Made by a program: the position numbers and the translations under genes
Shown here: piece by piece, positions 34,681 to 44,999 of the stretch
How the letters are laid out: each line of letters starts with the position of its first letter
How positions within the stretch are numbered: position 1 is the first letter of the stretch
Notes under the pieces: generated by a model
Databases searched by the model: none
Seen by the model: the letters and a program-made list of their open reading frames with translations, nothing else
Told to the model about the DNA's origin: nothing
Assembly (NCBI GenBank): GCA_037043235.1
Contig: JAWRVZ010000076.1
Location: 1,550,001-1,614,000, forward strand
Direction of reading: 5' to 3'
DNA length: 64,000 nucleotides
Source: Rhodeus uyekii
Lineage: Eukaryota > Chordata > Actinopteri > Cypriniformes > Acheilognathidae

Positions 34681-35988
34681 ATGGATCAACTCTATCCCCG
34701 GTCCGGACAGCAGAAGCCGGCCGCCACGTCTTGGCTCCCGAGCGGCGCGTCCACGCCATGGATCCCGGGCGCCGCGTCCACGCCATGGATCCCGAGCGCC
34801 GCGTCCACGCCATGGATCCCGAGCGCCGCGTCCACGCCATGGATCCCGGGCGCCGCGTCCACGCCATGGATCCCGGGCGCCGCGTCCACGCCATGGATCC
34901 CGAGCGCCGCGTCCACGCCATGGATCCCGAGCGCCGCGTCTACACCATGGATCCCGGGCGCCGCGGCCACGTCATCCAGACAGCGGAAGTCGGCTGATAA
35001 GTCCACCCCAGAGTCTGAAAGTGAAACCAACCTGAATCAATGGCCAACGGATTCAACTCCCACCCATATCCCCACCCCCATCTCTTCGTTCTCCTCGCCG
35101 GTTCCGTCCGGGAAAATGGATATTCCGGTTCCGTCCGGAAATCTTCAGTCTATGGTCCTGTCTGACTCCCTGGTCCCGTCTTCCCCGCTGGTCATGGCCA
35201 GCCCCCTGGATCCGTCGACTCCAATGGCGTCATTGAAACCCTCAGCTCTGCCCTCACCGCCGGCTCTGTGCAGTTCGTCAGCTCCGCCTCAGGTTTCAAT
35301 TCCACCAGCTCAGCGTGAGACCGAGTCCCCGGCTGCACATGAGACCTCCAGTCCCAGGTCCCCATCTCGACCCATCAGCCCATCGACCTCGCTTCGGCTC
35401 TGCATGTCCTCGTCGCCTCCGTGGACCGTCTGCCCTGTGTCTCCGCTGGATTCGCTCGTCTCTCCAAGTCGGCCTCCGACGATCGTCACTCAGCCTCCGC
35501 CACGGACTTCCGGGATTTCGGCGATGCCGAAACCCTCCACCCCTACGCCGTTATCGGGCTCCTCCCTTTCTCCGACCTCCCTGTCATCCTCACTCACCAC
35601 AGCGTCGTCCAGGTCATCCGAATCCCCGTCACCATCTCAGCCCCGCGACCCAGCAGCTCTGCCTCGGGCTTCAAGGCCATCGAAGGTCCCCTGGTCCATC
35701 GGCCTCTCTCCTTCACCGGTCCTTCCACACAGCCTGGTGTCGCCCCCGTCGATCGGCTCAGGGGTTCCGCCCAAAGCTCCACCCTGGCTCCTCCCACCGG
35801 CAGCACCACCTTGGGGACTTTCTGTGACTCCTGGTTGTCCTTATCGACTTCCAGCGCTACGCCCACCTCCGAAGCCGCCTCCCTCCTCAGTTGGACATTT
35901 AATCGGTGCGAGGACACACCTTGCCGAGGGGGGGTGTAATGTTACACTTATTTCATGTTTTGTTAGCTTGTCTTGTCTGAGTTTGTAG
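34681..35988 (+). CDS. Pro/Ser-rich ORF of the compact LTR element (435 aa)
   Basis: It starts MDQLYPRSGQQK 48 nt after the 5' LTR and ends inside the 3' LTR. Residues about 22-94 are a tandem repeat of nine residues (ASTPWIPGA or ASTPWIPSA). The rest is low-complexity, rich in Pro, Ser and Thr. There is no zinc knuckle, protease, RT, RNase H or integrase motif. The frame is intact over 435 codons in an element with identical LTRs, but GC-rich repeat sequence also leaves other frames open, so coding is plausible, not proven. It may encode a disordered Gag-like or packaging protein; no function can be assigned. Confidence 0.55.
   Translation: MDQLYPRSGQQKPAATSWLPSGASTPWIPGAASTPWIPSAASTPWIPSAASTPWIPGAASTPWIPGAASTPWIPSAASTPWIPSAASTPWIPGAAATSSRQRKSADKSTPESESETNLNQWPTDSTPTHIPTPISSFSSPVPSGKMDIPVPSGNLQSMVLSDSLVPSSPLVMASPLDPSTPMASLKPSALPSPPALCSSSAPPQVSIPPAQRETESPAAHETSSPRSPSRPISPSTSLRLCMSSSPPWTVCPVSPLDSLVSPSRPPTIVTQPPPRTSGISAMPKPSTPTPLSGSSLSPTSLSSSLTTASSRSSESPSPSQPRDPAALPRASRPSKVPWSIGLSPSPVLPHSLVSPPSIGSGVPPKAPPWLLPPAAPPWGLSVTPGCPYRLPALRPPPKPPPSSVGHLIGARTHLAEGGCNVTLISCFVSLSCLSL
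34743..34968 (+). repeat. 27-bp tandem repeat, about eight units
   Basis: The unit includes CCACGCCATGGATCCCGGGC or its variant with CCCGAGC, alternating between two unit types. It is open in several frames on both strands. Confidence 0.95.
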
Positions 35989-36196
35989 TAATTTGTTGTC
36001 ATGGTATCTAATTGGTTTGATTGTGTTCAGGTGATCATGTTTAGCTCCCTCATTCCCTGTGTGTATATAGTCTGCCTGTTTAGTTCATTCCTTTGTCGGT
36101 TATTGTTTAATGTTACACGTTCCTGAGTGCTACCATTAAATGGGATTTATGTTTATCATCCGTTCCTTTCAGTTTCCTTCCGAGTTCCACGTGACA
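35940..36196 (+). repeat. 3' LTR of the compact element
   Basis: No difference from the 5' copy was found by eye over 257 bp. The ORF reads about 49 nt into it. Confidence 0.93.
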
Positions 36197-37430
36197 CCAA
36201 ATATATATACATAAAAAAAATTAATTTGTTTGCTTGCTGGTCTCTTTTTATTCCTTCAAACATTTAAGTCCCTCAGCTCATGTATGAAAAATCAAAGGGA
36301 GATCTGTGACCTGAATATGAGTTATAATATAATACTATTAATAGTTATAATGCTATGCAGACTCGTTGAAAACTATGGTCTCAATAAAAACAGCATGCTT
36401 AGTCTTTCTGGTTATAAAACATGTGCAATCAGTTTCCTATATGGAAACCTTCCAATGAAAGTTCAAGCTGCTCATTCAGTCTGGTTTGAGAACATGGCTT
36501 TATGAATGAATTGACCAACCTCGCTCAATTCCTGACAGAGTTTGAGTGTTAGGCAAGCTGAAGTGGCAGCTCTGATACACCACTGACAGTCACTCCACAT
36601 ATGAAAACTGAAAGATATGACACACGCATACCCCTAGTGGGTTTAAATTGCTTTGAAGCAGAATAAGAATGGCAGAAAACAAATTGGCTGTCCACCAGGG
36701 CTGAGGAATCATTCAGACAACTATATATTAACAGGCCCTGAATGGCTACCACATCTGCAGATCATCGGAGACATAGGGCTTGAAAATCCAGAGGTCTCCA
36801 CAGTGGCTTTACTTTGGCCAGGCCCACCATCTGTCTGGGTTAGCTGACAGTGTCACGATTTAATCCAGCAAGTTCACATGTTCAATCACTCTAATGTCAA
36901 CTAATACTCACGTTTTAACATTGATGACATTAACATTGAGGTTCTCTGCTCTTATTCTTTTGTATGAGTTAGTGTAATATTGGTCTGACTTCATTCAGCT
37001 GGATACCCAGACACATGACTTACGTCAACCAAAGTCCAAAATGAGCACTCAAGTGCCAAAAAAAAGTGTAAAAATTGGCTTTCCTTAGTAAAGAAATGAG
37101 AGCTTGCCAGTTGGCCAGAATGTCACCATTATCTACTTTACCTTGTTAACGGTCAGTCTCCTGGTAGTGGAACACTTGGCATGGTGTTCACATATGAAAA
37201 TCATTTGAAACCTTAAAAACAAAAAATCTGAAAACAGTTTTGAAATTGGACATAGAGTAACCATAGAATCAGTCATTTTACTCTGCTCAATTTGTGTGAT
37301 ATCTATTTCCAATTTGGATCACAACTAGGTAGACAAATGGCTTTGGTTGTCTCGCCTTTTTAGAGTCCAAATTATTTTGAAAAATATTAATTTTGTTCAA
37401 AATAAAACTTGTTCTGTAGATTTGCGTTGG
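36197..37430. other. Intergenic, nothing recognised
   Basis: Frames up to about 91 codons (36230-36505) show no domain, signal or splice context that I can support. Confidence 0.5.
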
Positions 37431-37435
37431 AGTAC

Positions 37436-37940
37436 TGTAACAATAGGTGACTCACAGGCAAGGATCCAATCGCTTGTCTTTATTAAGAGTTGTCGTACGG
37501 GTCCAAGGTCAGAGCAAACAGAGAACATACGTGGTCAATAATCCAAGCAGGGGTCAGAAAGGCAGGCAGACAGTATCAAGCACAATAATCCAGCCGAGTG
37601 GTCAAGACAGGCAGAAAACAATCTCAAGCGTAAATCCAGGCTCAGGGCAGGCAGAACAGAATCAAAAACAGGCAGAATCAGTAACAAAACAGGATATAAA
37701 CGCTCAGCATATCAACCAGGGCTAAACAAGACTTTGCAGTGTGTGTGGGTGAAGGAGTCTTTTATAGTTCATATGATGGAAAACAGCTGGTGTAACAAAC
37801 AGTCATAATGGTGTCCAGCTGGTGTGTGTAATCAGTCTAATGTGTGGGTTGCCGGGATGTAGTGTGTAGTGTAGTGTCAGTATATGTGTGTGCTCCCACT
37901 GGTGGCCAGGGAGGGGAGCGCAGAGCTCATATTCACAACA
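37436..37940 (-). mobile_element. Solo LTR
   Basis: 505 bp with ends TGTAACAATAGG and CATATTCACAACA (plus strand), flanked by the perfect duplication AGTAC at 37431-37435 and 37941-37945. On the minus strand it contains CTATAAAAGAC (TATA box, near 37760) and AATAAAG, the layout of U3-R-U5. No internal region is present, so it arose by LTR-LTR recombination. The family was not identified. Confidence 0.85.
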
Positions 37941-38204
37941 AGTACGTTGGACTTTTTTTTACACTTTCAGTGCTTTCACTTTTGCATTTATCTGTTGAGT
38001 TGCTATGTTTCCATCCAAATGTGCAAAATTAAGCTACGGGCAAAACTGGAATATTGCATAAAGCATTTGTGAACGAAACATCCATCCAGTTAGTCGAAGA
38101 GAACAAAATCGTCACTTCATGATAAACTGCCGCTAAATACTGCTAATAAAAAAATATTAGTTGCTGCAGCGGGATAAGCAATATAATAATTTACTTGTGC
38201 CTTA

Positions 38205-38300
38205 GAGCCGGGGTTTTCAAAGTGTGTGGCTCGCCTCCCCTGGGGGGCGCCAGAGCATGCCAGGGGAGGCGCGGAGAGTTGTAAAAAAAGATAGTCTAAT
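38205..38300. repeat. hAT-like transposon end (first)
   Basis: GGGGTTTTCAAAGTGTGTGG followed by GCCTCCCCTGGGGGGCGCC and a mirrored GCCAGGGGAGGCGC resembles ends of fish hAT repeats. No transposase was seen. Confidence 0.45.
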
Positions 38301-39479
38301 AATAACTCGCCGAACTTGTATTAAACCTCCTTCATTTTACATTTCCCTGTGATGTCATTCTGTTGCGGCTGCAAGCGCGTCGTTCAACCCTCGCCCCCCG
38401 TCAACGATCGCGCATCGCGTCCACCCCCCGTCAACGATAGCGCCTTTTGAATTTACACTCATTCTGGCATTTCCATCCACCGTTGTTTTGCGATATCCTA
38501 AAAAAATCCATATTGAAGTGAATGTCATGACTCATACATCTTTAGGCTTCATCGCTTTTTCAATATTTAATATCAAAGGTTTATCTGACATAAATGAACA
38601 ACCTTTAATGAACTTTTTGCCTCGTATCTCAAGAAAAGAGGAAAAATCAAGCTGAAAGAAAGATGGAGTTGAACATGTTGAGAAGCTCCTCAGGGAGTTG
38701 ACCCTTAACATGTGAGAGGTTGGTGGGGGGACGGTGTCATGCAATGAGCCGGAGTGAGCAATCCTCCCACTGGGTGTATCTAAGCCCATCATGCTCCCTC
38801 TTCAAAAGACGTCTTCACAGTAATGGGGCCACTGAACTTGCCTGGGTAATCCTCTTGAGCAAACAAAACATTCAATAACAGGACAATGACAGCTATAATT
38901 CTCTTATACACTTCAAATGAACTCCAAACGAATGAGGTTAAAAATGTCACACGGAAAAACAAGGTCAGATGAGAGAGGGGAGGTCATAAATTTCAAGAAC
39001 CTCCAAACTCAAACTTACCAGGTGGTTTTCATGTAACACTAATAGTTTTAGACTTCCAAAAGTGTTTTTATAGACTAAGTGAAATGGCTTTACAATGTCC
39101 TTTCCTGTGTTGATGCTCTTCCAAATATTATGGAAGGACATACTGTCAGAACCACAGCTGTGGCCAAGGCGAGGCAGGATCTAAGTGCAGCATTCTTTAT
39201 TGTGTTATAAAAGACAGTGCTTCTTGTTGTATCATATCTGAAACAGGCTTTTATGAGTCTTGAGAAGGAAAAAAACAAATTTATTTCTGGTGCCTAAACT
39301 GAGCTAAATATGTAAGTTGCTGATATTTGTATCACCAAAATTAAGAGGAAATTCTGATAGTTAATCAATGAGATGTTTATGACTGTACAGTCGATTACTT
39401 ATACATTACATGCTTATGAACATTGTTAGAGAAAAACAATGTAAAAAAAAAATTGCGCGTGCGGTGCTCATTTCATACG

Positions 39480-39605
39480 TGGGCGGAGGGATAGCGGACT
39501 GATCGCGGACAGCGGGAGGGGTGAAGTTACGTGAGGGGGATGAAAGAGCTGCAGCACAGTGGTGAAAGAGCCGTATGCGGCTCCGGAGCCGTGGGTTGCC
39601 GACCC
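39480..39605. repeat. hAT-like transposon end (second family)
   Basis: AAAGAGCCGTATGCGGCTCC, GGAGCCGTGGGTTGCCGACC and CCTGCTC form the reverse of a common fish hAT terminus beginning CAGGGGTCGGCAACC. The partner end was not found. Confidence 0.5.
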
Positions 39606-39959
39606 CTGCTCTATAGGAACTCCGTTAAAAGTTCTGCACCAAGTGAAAGTGAATGTTAGGATAGTTAGGCGAAAAAAGGGAAGAAAACAAACAAAATAAT
39701 CGTATAAAATAGAAAAGTTACTAAAACATACGTAAGCTAAGTTCAGTTACGTTAATTTAAGTTTACGTAAGTTACGTAGTGTGTTCGTGTAAGGTAGCCT
39801 ACGATACGGAATCAAGTGTCGACGTACCAACCACCCCTCCTCCGCACCTGCTGCTACTGTCTATCTTCTGTCTGTAAAAACGTATAATTAAAACCACGTT
39901 TTATTTGATATCACACGAATCCTTATACTGTACATGTACTATAATTATGTGTGCGTCTA

Positions 39960-40116
39960 TACCAATAAAAACATGTTTTCTTCCGTTGTTACAGATCTGG
40001 AATGGATTTATTTGTTTTCTATTATTTCTTATGGGAAAACATAATTCTAGATATGAGCAATTCAAGTTACTGGAACGTCCTGGAACAGATTATGCTCATA
40101 TCTCGAGGTATTACTG
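39960..40116. repeat. MITE end related to the olfml2b intron element
   Basis: Ends CATATCTCGAGGTATTACTG before TA, matching the termini of the element at 15820-16452. The left end was not located. Confidence 0.55.
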
Positions 40117-40119
40117 TAT

Positions 40120-41961
40120 TCGGGGTTTTTTTTACATTTAATTATTGGTGTATTCTGATTTTGCACTGATTTTATTCATTTTATACTGAATATTTTTTGG
40201 TGAGATGAGTAAATGCTCACATTTAGTCTAGAACTACAATAAACATCACGTTCACACACAACGACCCTACACTTAATTCTGATTTCTCTCAATATGAGGA
40301 CATGAAAGCTGTCAGTCAAAAAAAAAAAGGTAAATACAAAGTTACTTGCATTACATATTTCAAAAAGTAACTCAGATATTTTGTTGTCTTTATCCTTCAA
40401 GAGAGCAGATGATACACACTATACCCTTATTGTTTGCAACCATAAGTATCCATACAAATTTCAAAATTCAAAATTTTTCTATGGAAACTAGACCAAATAT
40501 ATGAATCCTCCTGCAAGGTGTCACAAATTGTGTTTAACTAAATTTAAATGAGAAATATTCAGTTAAAATAATCAATTCAACTGAAAGCTGACAATAGTAG
40601 AATAGAAAATAACAGAACAATTTAGTCCTCTACTAAATCAATATGCCTCCAACTACGAGGAGCTACAGTCAAATTTAGCATATGTAAATTAATTTATTAG
40701 TGGGTAAATTCATGGATGCGTTATGGAAAACAGGGTTATGCTGGATGGCTGTATTTTCACAAATGCTCTCCAAAAAAGCCTTTAGGTCCAGTTTTTCTTT
40801 CCCACAGCTGCTGGGTTATTACCAAGTCAATGTGGTCCCAGTCTGTGCTTTCTATTACTGCATCAATTCTATATGCATGTTTGTGTGTGTGTGCGCTCTG
40901 GCAATTCAATCAGCCAGTGAAGGTTCTGGGAGCAGAGCTTCTTTTCCTTTGCTTTGATCCAAGAGGAACTGCCTCTTGTTTCCTAATACTCTGACTCACA
41001 GATAAACCAATCGGTCATCCAGACCTGTATAAGAATATTTGATTTACACTATTGAGCCCCAGTGTTTACACTTTGTAGAACAATCTACAAATGACTTACT
41101 TCATATTAAAGTCAGCATGAAGCTGTGATAGTCTTTTCTTCCCTAACATGTTTACCGGAGCGAAATGGCTTACACAAGAAATAATGAGACAGAACTTGAT
41201 TTTGTTCATCGGGAATCAATTCGATCATTGTGATTTGCTATTCATGTGAAGTGCACCCTCAGCGAAGTGAAGAGAAGAGAGGAACTAATTTTCATTAAAG
41301 ATTACAAGGCAACATTAATAATAATAAAAAAAATGATTTGCACAGAGAAATCATTTACAATGCATGGCAATAGTCCATAAAAAAACAAGAACTGTAATTT
41401 TTTGTGACTTTATGAAACTGTGGGCTCCATAAGAAGCTTGAAAGAAAACACACAAGTATCCAGACACACGCATATAAACCTCATAGAGGAACTACCACTT
41501 GTGGAGACTTGAAAAGTCCAGAGACTTTTATCAAGCATGGTGCTTTTCTCTATCAAGTTCCCATGAGCCCCATTCTGGCATATCATCAGAAACACATTTG
41601 TCTGCTCATCTAGAAGTCATCGGCTTGAAATAATGTTGAAAATAAGGTCTGAAACTTCAGAGGAACTGTCTGAATAGGGCTAATTGAGGGAGTGTTATCC
41701 CTGCATGGCATTAGGATTCCTTTCACTGTGCTGATTTATCAGATTAGCATCAAGAGAATGCTTTTACCAAATCTCATCAGACTGTTTATGCAGCCATCAA
41801 ACACATGGCATTCCTGGAGACCTTTCAGAGGAGAACTCAACATGCTGTATCTGTATGAGATCAGGCATTACAGATCATTCTTTGAAGTGAACACAATTAT
41901 ACTCATTTGGGCTGAAAGAAAGACATAAGTTTATCAGCACTAAGCCCTGAAGGTTATAAAA

Positions 41962-42020
<59 letters not shown>

Positions 42021-42936
42021 CCTTTTGCAAACCTTGGTTTGCAAACTGTGATCAATTTTAAATATTTTTTGCTTTGTGGAATTCTAGAACATTTCTGACA
42101 TATTTCAGACTTTTTGTTACTGCTTTACTTTTATTAACGAAAAAAGCAGATATTGCACCCTAAAAATGTCCTCATATTGTTATAACACAGCACATCTTCT
42201 GAGATAAGTGTGTCTAACACAATAAGCAATAATCATTACATCATTTGTACCCGAAGAACAAGCAACTGTTAATAAATATAAAACAACTACATTGAAGAGC
42301 AAATTTCAGTTTGTAAATTCTATTAAAGCCAGCCATAGAAGTGTAGTAAACATAACCTATGCACTAAGAAATTAAGAGTCGGAAAGTTGGAAACTATTGT
42401 GTGTTGCATTACTCATTTAACATAACAAAATAGTTTTCCAAAATAGTTTAACCATTTCATAAAACCATTCAGTCAGCATTCACAGAGCTCTCCACGTGAA
42501 AACAACAAAAATGTAATTCATTTTTTAGAGTTTAAAATAAAGTGACAAATCTGTCATAACTGAGTTTGTCATTACCATTTTCCACCCTCTCTCTGACCCT
42601 TGGAGTTAGAAGGCTTAACTCCATATCTTTCAACAGCAGTCTCTTCAGTGGAAGCTGTGCATTGTCTGGATTACATTGTGACAGGATAACAAAACAATCC
42701 ATGCCTAAGCATTTAATTCAATGTCAAATGACAAAACTCAAAATCAAACTCAGTTGAGCATATGCTGTATATTCTTGAAAATAAACTTTAGTCTCTTGTT
42801 TCCATGCACTCTTCTGTACTAGTCCTCCAACACAATATACCCAACAACAGCACATTTAAGCTCTGAATCTGAAACCAGATGTGTAGAGACTGAACAGGAA
42901 GGGGTCTGGGACCCCTATATTATTATATATAGGATT

Positions 42937-42972
<36 letters not shown>

Positions 42973-43040
42973 TTATTTTAAACTTTAATAATATTTCACA
43001 ATATTACTGTATTATTAATCAAATAAATAAAGCTTCGGTG
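40120..43040. other. Intergenic, no gene; two microsatellites
   Basis: (AT)n lies at 41965-42013 and (GT)n at about 42940-42971, followed by a short MITE-like tail near 43000. Frames up to about 92 codons have no recognisable content. Confidence 0.55.
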
Positions 43041-44480
43041 AGTATGAGAGACTTTCCCTCTAGATGAAGACACCTTACACTCCACTTGGGTCAAGGTTGC
43101 TTGGTAACGAGAGTTTGTATAGGCAGTGAAGTGTGTGTGCCATGCTCCTCTTTGACCTCTCCTTTTTGTTTTGGAGTTTAAGTAAGGCAAAGAGTTTCTA
43201 CTCCCCTCTGCATATTTATTTCCTTAGGGTTCAGGCAAGGCAGATGAATAATTTTGTCATGTCCCTTAGAGTGTATCATTACTTGTATCAATACAGTGTC
43301 CCTCTTTTCATTTGCCTTGCTCATCGACGGTTGTTTGGTTTTAAAATAGGGCTCTGAACTCTCCTGTGGCTGGGTCACTTGGTAAAGAAGTTGTGTTGTA
43401 CAAAATGTCATGAGTCTCCTCCTCTTCTTTTACCGCCCTCTCTAATTTCTGGGTTGGAGTGCTAAGCAAGGCTGAGAAGGGTCAATAATAGATCGATTGA
43501 ATTATTATTGCTAGTCTGCATTGTGTCCCTCTACTCTATTTGATACTCTCCCCAAACATGGTTGGGACTTGAACCTTTATCCCCTTGGTAAGAGTGCTAC
43601 TATTAATGAAGCCTGGTAATGAGGGTTGTCGTGGACAGAACGCTAGCGTTGCATGCCTTTCTTTTACCATCCTCTCCAGTTAAATTCAGGAGTTCCAAGT
43701 AGGGCTAATGGCTTCCTTCCAGTCATATTGTTCCTTAGGGGTAATACAAGGTAAATGGAACTGTATTGGGCAGTCCACAGAACATCCCTCCATGCCATTT
43801 AACTCCATCCTCAAGCATGGTTTGGCTTCAAGTAGGGACGTATGCTCTATTTTTGGATGGGTTGCTTAGTATTATGAGTTACAATAGTTGGGACATTAAG
43901 TAACAAATGCTGTATCCCATTCTAATGAGTGCAAGTTTTTGGCCTCTTTGATTATTCATAATTTAAGTAGGGCTAAAAGCTTACCTTTTACCTTTTAGAC
44001 AAGTACCTCATTAGGGTCGATAGACGGAGTAGATGGAGTTATTATCCACAGCGTCCCGATATTCAATTTACCTCCCTCCCCAACTTGTGTTGGGTTTGAA
44101 GTAGGGACATATACTCCAAAAAGTAAAAGTAAAGGTAAGGTAATCACTTTCTTTTTATTTCTTATACCTTGGTCAGGGTGTAAGCTTGGGAATTAGGATT
44201 ATGGGCAGGTCGCGTAAGTGTCCCATACCCTTATTAGCTAGTCTCTAGGCCTCCTTCCTTTATGGGCTTTATGGGATTATGGGCAGAGTACAGTTATTCG
44301 TAGTGGTTTCTGTCCTCTCAAAACCTGCAACCTTTTTCACTAAACTCAGCTTGGGAGGTACTGACAGATAGTATGCTCCCTTTAATAGACTGTTCTCTAT
44401 TAGCCTCTCAGACTTAGCACAACATAGCTGAGGCTATGTTGTTTATTCCCCTTATAGGAATTTCCAGGGTTTCAGGCTAA
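43040..44480 (+). repeat. Degenerate array of about 133-bp repeats
   Basis: The word AAGTAGGG or a close variant recurs near 43182, 43345, 43697, 43831, 43965 and 44099, with weaker matches near 43460 and 43566. Spacing is about 131-135 bp in the best-kept part. Shared neighbours include CCTCTCC, GGTTTGG or GGGTTGG before the word, and TATGCTC or TATACTC after it. No coding potential was seen. It abuts a DIRS-type end. Confidence 0.6.
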
Positions 44481-44649
44481 GACCTGTCTGGTGTCACGAC
44501 TGTTAAAACCTGGACTTCCCTTATATGAAGTAAGAAGTGTTAGGGGTTATTCACTAAACACCTTTGTATCTTGTGCACTAGTCAAATATGATGTACCTTT
44601 GGCTGTCAACACGCTCTTCTAACTCAGAGTAAATTAAGTACTATGACTA

Positions 44650-44972
44650 ATCTGTTAGTCGGCCTAGCGGGGAAGGCATTTTTTCAGTATGGCGTAGTGG
44701 GTAGTGGGTCCTCCTTAGTGCCGATACCTAGATGCATCCTCAAAGGGAACATCTTGCAAAGGTGAGAAGGTGAACAAGATGCGGCTTCCCATTGCCAGGG
44801 CATGCCTGCATGTCTCCTTCAGACAAGAATTGATGATGCGTAACTCAGGCGCCCTTTTATACTCTTGGTCGCTCGGCGTGTGACCACAGAGACTGCCGTC
44901 TGGCAATAATTATTGCCGTTTGTTTACACATGCTCAGACGCAGCGTCTCATTCTCCTTCTCAAGGAACTGTT
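44650..44972 (+). repeat. DIRS-type terminal sequence
   Basis: Contains TTTCAGTATGGCGTAGTGGG, GCCGATACCTAGATGCATCC, a TTTTATACTC box and the end CAGACGCAGCGTCTCATTCT, CCTTCTCAAGGAACTGTTAC. This resembles the ends of other fish DIRS elements, which finish in GTT. No recombinase or RT frame is next to it. Assignment is from recollection of DIRS ends. Confidence 0.5.
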
Positions 44973-44999
44973 ACGTTTGCAACCTAAAACATTACAGTC

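Larger units (their letters stand above)
34377..36196 (+). mobile_element. Compact non-autonomous LTR retroelement with Pro/Ser-rich ORF
   Basis: Two 257-bp LTRs (34377-34633 and 35940-36196) appear identical, begin TGTTACACTTATTTCATG and end CCACGTGACA. The target duplication CCAAA is at 34372-34376 and 36197-36201. The internal 1.3 kb carries one long ORF and no gag, protease, RT or integrase motif. A purine tract GAGGGGGGG precedes the 3' LTR. The primer site is not TGG-type. It is complementary to the LTR near the predicted transcript start, as in self-priming Tf1/sushi elements. Identical LTRs indicate recent insertion, so an autonomous element must supply enzymes. Confidence 0.92.

Noticed and set aside
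34743..34968. CRISPR-like array
   Set aside because: The 27-bp units are directly contiguous with no spacers, translate to a protein repeat, and the genome is vertebrate.
34679..35030. Antisense frames across the 27-bp repeat
   Set aside because: They are shadows of a GC-rich tandem repeat; a unit length divisible by three keeps every frame open.
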